Shown here in pieces: positions 60,192 to 64,000 of a stretch of DNA of 64,000 bases. The notes under the pieces were generated by a model. It saw nothing but the letters and a program-made list of their open reading frames with translations. It was not told where the DNA came from and searched no databases. Source of the DNA: Weissella soli (GTDB lineage: Bacteria; Bacillota; Bacilli; Lactobacillales; Lactobacillaceae); contig NZ_CP017326.1 of the NCBI RefSeq assembly GCF_001761545.1, positions 248,001-312,000 of the forward strand, given 5' to 3'. A program made the translations under genes and the position numbers. How positions within the stretch are numbered: position 1 is the stretch's first letter; each line of letters begins with the position of its first letter.

Positions 60192-61883
60192 ATGGTAAAT
60201 ACAGATCAAACAGTTTCTGAGTTAACGGCAATCGTTGGTCAGCATCATATTATTACTGATGCTGCAAAATCATTGCGTTTTCGTAAGGGCTATCGTTCAG
60301 GGCAAGGGGATGCATTGGCTGTTGTCTTTCCAGGTAATTTAATGGAAATGTGGCATGTGCTTGAAGTGCTACATAAGCATGACATCATCATCATTATGCA
60401 AGCTTCCAATACGAGTTTGACGGAGGGATCTGTACCCACACCAGGTTACGATCGGCCGGCAGTCGTGGTGAGTGGCCGGCGCATTCAGGATTTGCAGTTA
60501 CTCAACCATGGGGAGCAAGCCTTGGCTTTCCCCGGGACGACTTTGTTCACTCTGGAAAATACCCTAGCCAAGATTGACCGTGAGCCTCATTCAGTGATCG
60601 GTTCATCCACTTTAGGAGCGTCAGTCATCGGTGGTATCAATAATAATTCTGGTGGTGCATTGATTCAACGTGGGCCAGCCTATACTGAGCTAGCCTTGTA
60701 TGCCATGATTGATGAAAATAATGAATTAAAGTTAGTTAATCACTTGGAAATCGATTTGGGTGAGACGCCTGAAGAAATGATCACTAATTTGCAGGAGCGT
60801 CGGTTTGACGTCGATGCCGTACCAAAGCCACAACATCATGGTTCAATTCCAGATCATGAAAAGGTTGTGCGCGATGTTGATTCTGAAAAGCCGGTTCGCT
60901 ACAATGCCAATCCAAAGCAGCTATACGAGGTCTCAGGGTCATCAGGGCACGTTGCCGCGTTTGCCGTACGGCTTGACACGTTCCCTAAGGATGAGCGTTC
61001 AAAGGTGTTTTACATCGGTACCAATGATCCAGGCGTCCTTGAAACCATGCGTCGGGACATCATGAAGACATTCAAGAATTTACCGGTATCAGGTGAATAC
61101 ATGCATAAAGAAGCTTATCGTATGGCAAAGAAGTACGGTAAGGATTCACTGATTGTGATTGATAAATTAGGTACGGCCCTCTTGCCAAGGATGTTTGCCC
61201 TTAAAGCCTGGGGTGAACGGTTCTTGAGTCATATCCCGTTCTTCAAGCCTTACTTCCCGGATCGGATGTTGCAAGCTTTGGGACACTTGTTCCCTAATCA
61301 GTTGCCACCACGTTTGGAAGAGTACTATGAAAAGTATGATCACTACTTGCAATTGAAGATGGCCGGGGATGGCATCGAGGAAGCACGTGCTTATCTAGAG
61401 AAATACTTTGCCACAGCGAGTGGTGAGTATTTTGAAGCTGATGCCAACGAAGAGAAGAAAGCATCGTTACACCGTTATGTGACCGCAGGTGTGGCCATTC
61501 GTTATCAAGAAATTAAGCAAGATTCAATTGATATCTTGCCTTTGGATATCGCGTTTGCTAGCAATGAATTTGATTGGTTTGAACACTTGCCAAAGGAAAT
61601 TGAAGATAAGATTGACTTTAAACTTTATTATGGTCATTTCTTGGATCATGTGATGCACCAAGACTACATCTTGAAGCCCGGGGTTGATGCCCATGAGGTT
61701 AAGCAAGCGATGTTGAAGATTTTGGATCAACGGCACGCTATTTATCCGGCTGAGCATAATGTCGGTCACATGTATTTGGCAGCACCATCGTTGGTGGCTC
61801 ATTATAAGAAGAATGATCCTACCAATAGTTTTAATCCCGGAATTGGTCAGCAGAGTCTGCATAAGTACTGGGGTGAGTTCTAA
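60192..61883 (+). CDS. dld: FAD-dependent (quinone-type) D-lactate dehydrogenase
   Basis: 563 residues. A PCMH-type FAD domain occupies the N-terminal third (G-S-V-P-T-P-G-Y-D-R near 75-85; S-V-I-G-S-S-T-L-G-A-S-V-I-G-G near 135-150). It is followed by the membrane-associated E. coli Dld-like cap and C-terminal domains (A-E-H-N-V-G-H near 520, D-P-T-N-S-F-N-P-G near 546). It oxidises D-lactate and passes electrons to quinone rather than NAD. GGGGG sets the start at 60192. Its presence points to some respiratory or menaquinone-linked capacity. Confidence 0.92.
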   Translation: MVNTDQTVSELTAIVGQHHIITDAAKSLRFRKGYRSGQGDALAVVFPGNLMEMWHVLEVLHKHDIIIIMQASNTSLTEGSVPTPGYDRPAVVVSGRRIQDLQLLNHGEQALAFPGTTLFTLENTLAKIDREPHSVIGSSTLGASVIGGINNNSGGALIQRGPAYTELALYAMIDENNELKLVNHLEIDLGETPEEMITNLQERRFDVDAVPKPQHHGSIPDHEKVVRDVDSEKPVRYNANPKQLYEVSGSSGHVAAFAVRLDTFPKDERSKVFYIGTNDPGVLETMRRDIMKTFKNLPVSGEYMHKEAYRMAKKYGKDSLIVIDKLGTALLPRMFALKAWGERFLSHIPFFKPYFPDRMLQALGHLFPNQLPPRLEEYYEKYDHYLQLKMAGDGIEEARAYLEKYFATASGEYFEADANEEKKASLHRYVTAGVAIRYQEIKQDSIDILPLDIAFASNEFDWFEHLPKEIEDKIDFKLYYGHFLDHVMHQDYILKPGVDAHEVKQAMLKILDQRHAIYPAEHNVGHMYLAAPSLVAHYKKNDPTNSFNPGIGQQSLHKYWGEF

Positions 61884-61901
61884 TTCAGTGGGTATTAATC
61901 C

Positions 61902-61930
61902 TTGTATTAACCGGTATATATTGGTATACT
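61902..61930 (+). promoter_or_regulatory. Promoter of rpsD
   Basis: TTGTAT at 61902-61907 and TATACT at 61925-61930, 17-base spacing. The region also holds two GGTATA repeats. Confidence 0.8.
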
Positions 61931-61935
61931 ATTCA

Positions 61936-62110
61936 AAGTGTTGAAAACTGCAGCGGACTGTCCGTAAGCTCGTCAACAATTGACCGTCAAAGTTTCAAAT
62001 ATGGCTTTGCCTCCCCAGTACCTGCGCTGCAGCAGTGAAAGGTTGGGTCAATTGCACGAATATGAGACAGTTCTCTAGAATTCAGCAAAAAAAATATTCT
62101 GGAGGACATG
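61936..62110 (+). ncRNA. Structured rpsD leader (candidate S4 autoregulatory RNA)
   Basis: The leader of about 180 bases has two perfect, interleaved pairings: CTGCAGCG (61948-61955) with CGCTGCAG (62025-62032), and CAATTGACC (61977-61985) with GGTCAATTG (62046-62054). This gives a pseudoknot. AGAAT/ATTCT just before the ribosome-binding site could cover it. Firmicutes rpsD genes are known to carry S4-binding leaders, which fits. Confidence 0.65.
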
Positions 62111-62114
62111 ATTC

Positions 62115-62726
62115 ATGTCACGTTATACAGGTCCTAAGTACCGTATCTCACGTCGTCTTGGTGTTTCTTTGTCAGGTACTGGTAAAGAAATCGCTAAGCG
62201 TAACTACGCCCCTGGTGATCACGGTTCAGGCCGTCGTTCAAAGTTGTCAGACTATGGTGTACAATTGCGCGAAAAGCAAAAGGTTCGTTTCACTTATGGT
62301 ATGACTGAGCGTCAATTCCACAACTTATTCAACAAGGCTGGTCAAGTTCGTAAGGGAACTCACGGAACTAACTTCTTGATCTTGTTGGAGCGTCGTTTGG
62401 ATAACGTTGTTTACCGTTTGGGATTGGCTTCAACGCGTGCCCAAGCTCGCCAATTGGTTAACCACGGTCACATCTTGGTTGATGGTAAGCGTGTAGATAT
62501 TCCTTCATACGAAGTGAAGGTTGGTCAAGAAGTATCAGTTCGCGAGAAGTCAGCAAAGAATGCTTACATCTTGGCGTCTGTAGAAGCACAAGTTGGTCAC
62601 GTACAATACGTTGAATTCGACAAGGATGCCTTGAAGGGTTCATTGGTACGTTTGCCAGAACGTGAAGAAATCGATGGTGACTTCAACGAAGCGCTAATCG
62701 TTGAATACTACAACAAGTTGGGATAA
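62115..62726 (+). CDS. rpsD: 30S ribosomal protein S4
   Basis: 203 residues, the zinc-free S4 form (S-R-Y-T-G-P-K at the start, no Cys). The S4 RNA-binding domain is near 93-155 (L-D-N-V-V-Y-R-L-G[16 protein letters not shown]). It nucleates 30S assembly and in Firmicutes represses its own mRNA. CTGGAGG precedes the ATG. It is a single-gene unit with strong codon bias. Confidence 0.98.
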   Translation: MSRYTGPKYRISRRLGVSLSGTGKEIAKRNYAPGDHGSGRRSKLSDYGVQLREKQKVRFTYGMTERQFHNLFNKAGQVRKGTHGTNFLILLERRLDNVVYRLGLASTRAQARQLVNHGHILVDGKRVDIPSYEVKVGQEVSVREKSAKNAYILASVEAQVGHVQYVEFDKDALKGSLVRLPEREEIDGDFNEALIVEYYNKLG

Positions 62727-62775
62727 TTCCATTAATATGGATTTAGCCAAACAGGCTTTGTAGCATTTATGAAAT

Positions 62776-62812
62776 AAAGCTATCAATTCGTCAGAATTGA
62801 TAGCTTTTTTCT
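62776..62812 (+). terminator. Terminator of rpsD
   Basis: AAAGCTATCAATTC pairs perfectly with GAATTGATAGCTTT around GTCA, with T tail. Confidence 0.95.
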
Positions 62813-62980
62813 TTGGACGAACCCCTCAAAAGACTTCTTAAGAGACGGTTACTTTGCTTAGTAAATCACAGAATTGTTTAAGTATCATTAAAAGACTTTC
62901 AATAAACGATAAAGGTCGGAAACTTCCAGTACGTTTGCCTGGTGCAAGTGATACATTAATCTTAGTTAATTCGCGAAATT

Positions 62981-62999
62981 AAGGAGTTTGAGCATGTGA
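62981..62999 (+). promoter_or_regulatory. Shine-Dalgarno plus start-stop (ATG TGA) ahead of ezrA
   Basis: AAGGAG at 62981-62986 is correctly placed before ATG at 62994, which is followed at once by TGA. This is a minimal upstream reading frame 22 bases before the ezrA ATG. The ezrA start itself has only a weak AAAAGAG site. Confidence 0.6.
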
Positions 63000-63020
63000 C
63001 GACATGTTCAGTAAAAGAGT

Positions 63021-64000
63021 ATGGCAAATATCGGACATGTAGTCATTGGTTTGATTATTGTGGGGGCAGTAGCCTACATGATTATCTTTTTGGCCCAACA
63101 AATTATCGCTCGGCAAGTGGCAAAACTAATCATTCGTCTGGAACAATTGAAAAATATTCCAGTGCGTGATCGGTTAGTCGATGGTCGAAAAATGAGTTTG
63201 ACAGGTAAGTCGCTCAAACAATTCGAAGCCTTAGAGGCAAAGTATACAAAGCTTGAAATGACTGGCTTCGAAGCAATTAAGAAACAAGCCGACCAGGTTT
63301 TGTTTGATTCACAGGGCGTTAATTTTGTGAAGAGTACCCAATCAATGAAAGTCCTTCGTCAAATGGAAGCGGATGCCTCAAAAGACATCGACATTGTGCA
63401 ACAAGGGATGAATGACTTAGAGCAGTTGGATCGCGAGCACAAGCAAGCGGTCTTGGACTTGGAAGCTAAGTACAAAGAATTGCGCAAGATTTTGCTGTCA
63501 CAAAGTTTTAAATTTGGCCCAGCGTTAGATAAGTTAGAAGAAATTTTAGGCGCCTTGGAAGAGGATTTTTCGGAATTTGCCCGTATGACGGAAGAAGGGG
63601 ACCACGCGGCTGCGGCTGATATTCATGAGACATTGGCCATGGAAACCAATCAATTAGAAGAGCGCATTGCCCAAATCCCAGCGTTATATGAAGATTTGAA
63701 CGAAAAGATTCCGGCGCAATTGGCAGAAATTAGTGAAGTTTACACAGCGATGGCTGCCAAAGGCTTCCGTTTTGAGGAAGACTTCGTTGAACCAGCTTTA
63801 GCTGATTTGCAGAAGCAACGTAAAATTGGTTTGGATTTGCTCCAAGCATTGACTTTGAAAAAGGTTAATGATCAATTGAAGGGCTTGCATGAATCGATTG
63901 AATATCTGTATGCAACTTTGGAGAAAGAGGCCAAGGCCCAACAACGAGTGGCTAAGCAATTAAGTGAATTGTTAGAATTCAAGCACCATGTTTCACGACA
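63021..64000 (+). CDS. ezrA: Septation ring formation regulator EzrA (partial, 3' end outside)
   Basis: The frame is open from ATG 63021 to the window end (326 codons; full EzrA is about 570). An in-frame TAA at 63012 fixes the start. One N-terminal membrane segment (about 6-24, V-V-I-G-L-I-I-V-G-A-V-A-Y-M-I-I-F-L) is followed by long heptad-like, Glu/Lys/Gln/Leu-rich coiled coils of spectrin-like repeats. EzrA interacts with FtsZ and couples division to wall synthesis. The pattern V-P-V-R-D-R-L near 48 and the layout are those of EzrA. Confidence 0.85.
   Translation, partial: MANIGHVVIGLIIVGAVAYMIIFLAQQIIARQVAKLIIRLEQLKNIPVRDRLVDGRKMSLTGKSLKQFEALEAKYTKLEMTGFEAIKKQADQVLFDSQGVNFVKSTQSMKVLRQMEADASKDIDIVQQGMNDLEQLDREHKQAVLDLEAKYKELRKILLSQSFKFGPALDKLEEILGALEEDFSEFARMTEEGDHAAAADIHETLAMETNQLEERIAQIPALYEDLNEKIPAQLAEISEVYTAMAAKGFRFEEDFVEPALADLQKQRKIGLDLLQALTLKKVNDQLKGLHESIEYLYATLEKEAKAQQRVAKQLSELLEFKHHVSR

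Overview
The window is chromosomal DNA of a low-GC Gram-positive lactic acid bacterium, most likely Weissella or a close relative (former Leuconostocaceae). The evidence is a Weissella-type 16S rRNA (positions about 22057-23638), a gene closely resembling FemX of Weissella viridescens (56957-57973), a two-subunit-gene rRNA spacer carrying only tRNA-Ala, a HrcA/CIRCE-controlled groESL operon, PolC, and strong AGGAGG ribosome-binding sites. No prophage, insertion sequence, CRISPR array or plasmid gene was seen. The genus call is by recognition only; no alignment was run.

Layout. 1-2.6 kb: end of birA, bioY, a guanylate-kinase-like gene, and a pair encoding a Ser-rich anchored protein and a DUF-type membrane protein. 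2.9-5.8 kb: a glutamine/acidic amino acid ABC importer. 6.2-12.3 kb: oppA (own terminator) then oppBCDF. 12.6-16.9 kb: Na+/H+ antiporter, DUF805 protein, gdpP-rplI. 17.1-21.5 kb: polC. 22.0-27.1 kb: rrn operon (two promoters, 16S, tRNA-Ala, 23S, 5S). 27.2-33.2 kb: small secreted protein (minus strand), comFA-comFC, hpf, an unknown helical protein, tex. 33.4-38.3 kb: a Trp/Tyr-rich exported protein, a small membrane protein, potABCD. 38.4-41.9 kb: anchored cyclophilin, groES-groEL, cold-shock protein. 42-47 kb: AI-2E-family permease, NCS1 permease, fused amino acid SBP-permease plus ATPase. 47-49.8 kb: sortase and a LURP-like protein (minus strand), pta. 50-53.3 kb: dnaB, an MFS exporter, an aromatic-acid-exporter-like protein. 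53.3-55.9 kb: MoxR-type ATPase, VWA/metallopeptidase-like protein and a small partner. 56-62.7 kb: ispE-like kinase, femX, nagA-nagR, FAD D-lactate dehydrogenase, rpsD. 63.0 kb to the end: ezrA (partial).

The most striking property is global. The roughly 17,000 residues encoded here contain about 22 cysteines, and 18 of these lie in ComFA and ComFC. All other proteins together have four, one of them the sortase catalytic Cys. PolC has none in 1475 residues and has lost the four Cys of its usual zinc-binding loop. Five exported proteins of classes that are normally lipoproteins (GlnH, OppA, PotD, cyclophilin, fused SBP) all lack a lipobox Cys. I infer near-complete counter-selection of cysteine, possibly with loss of the lipoprotein pathway. 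This is the observation I would follow up first. Secondary leads are structured 5' leaders (antiporter, exported protein, gdpP, hpf, rpsD), an SD-ATG-TGA start-stop element before ezrA, and degenerate active sites in IspE, the PolC PHP domain and the VWA protein.
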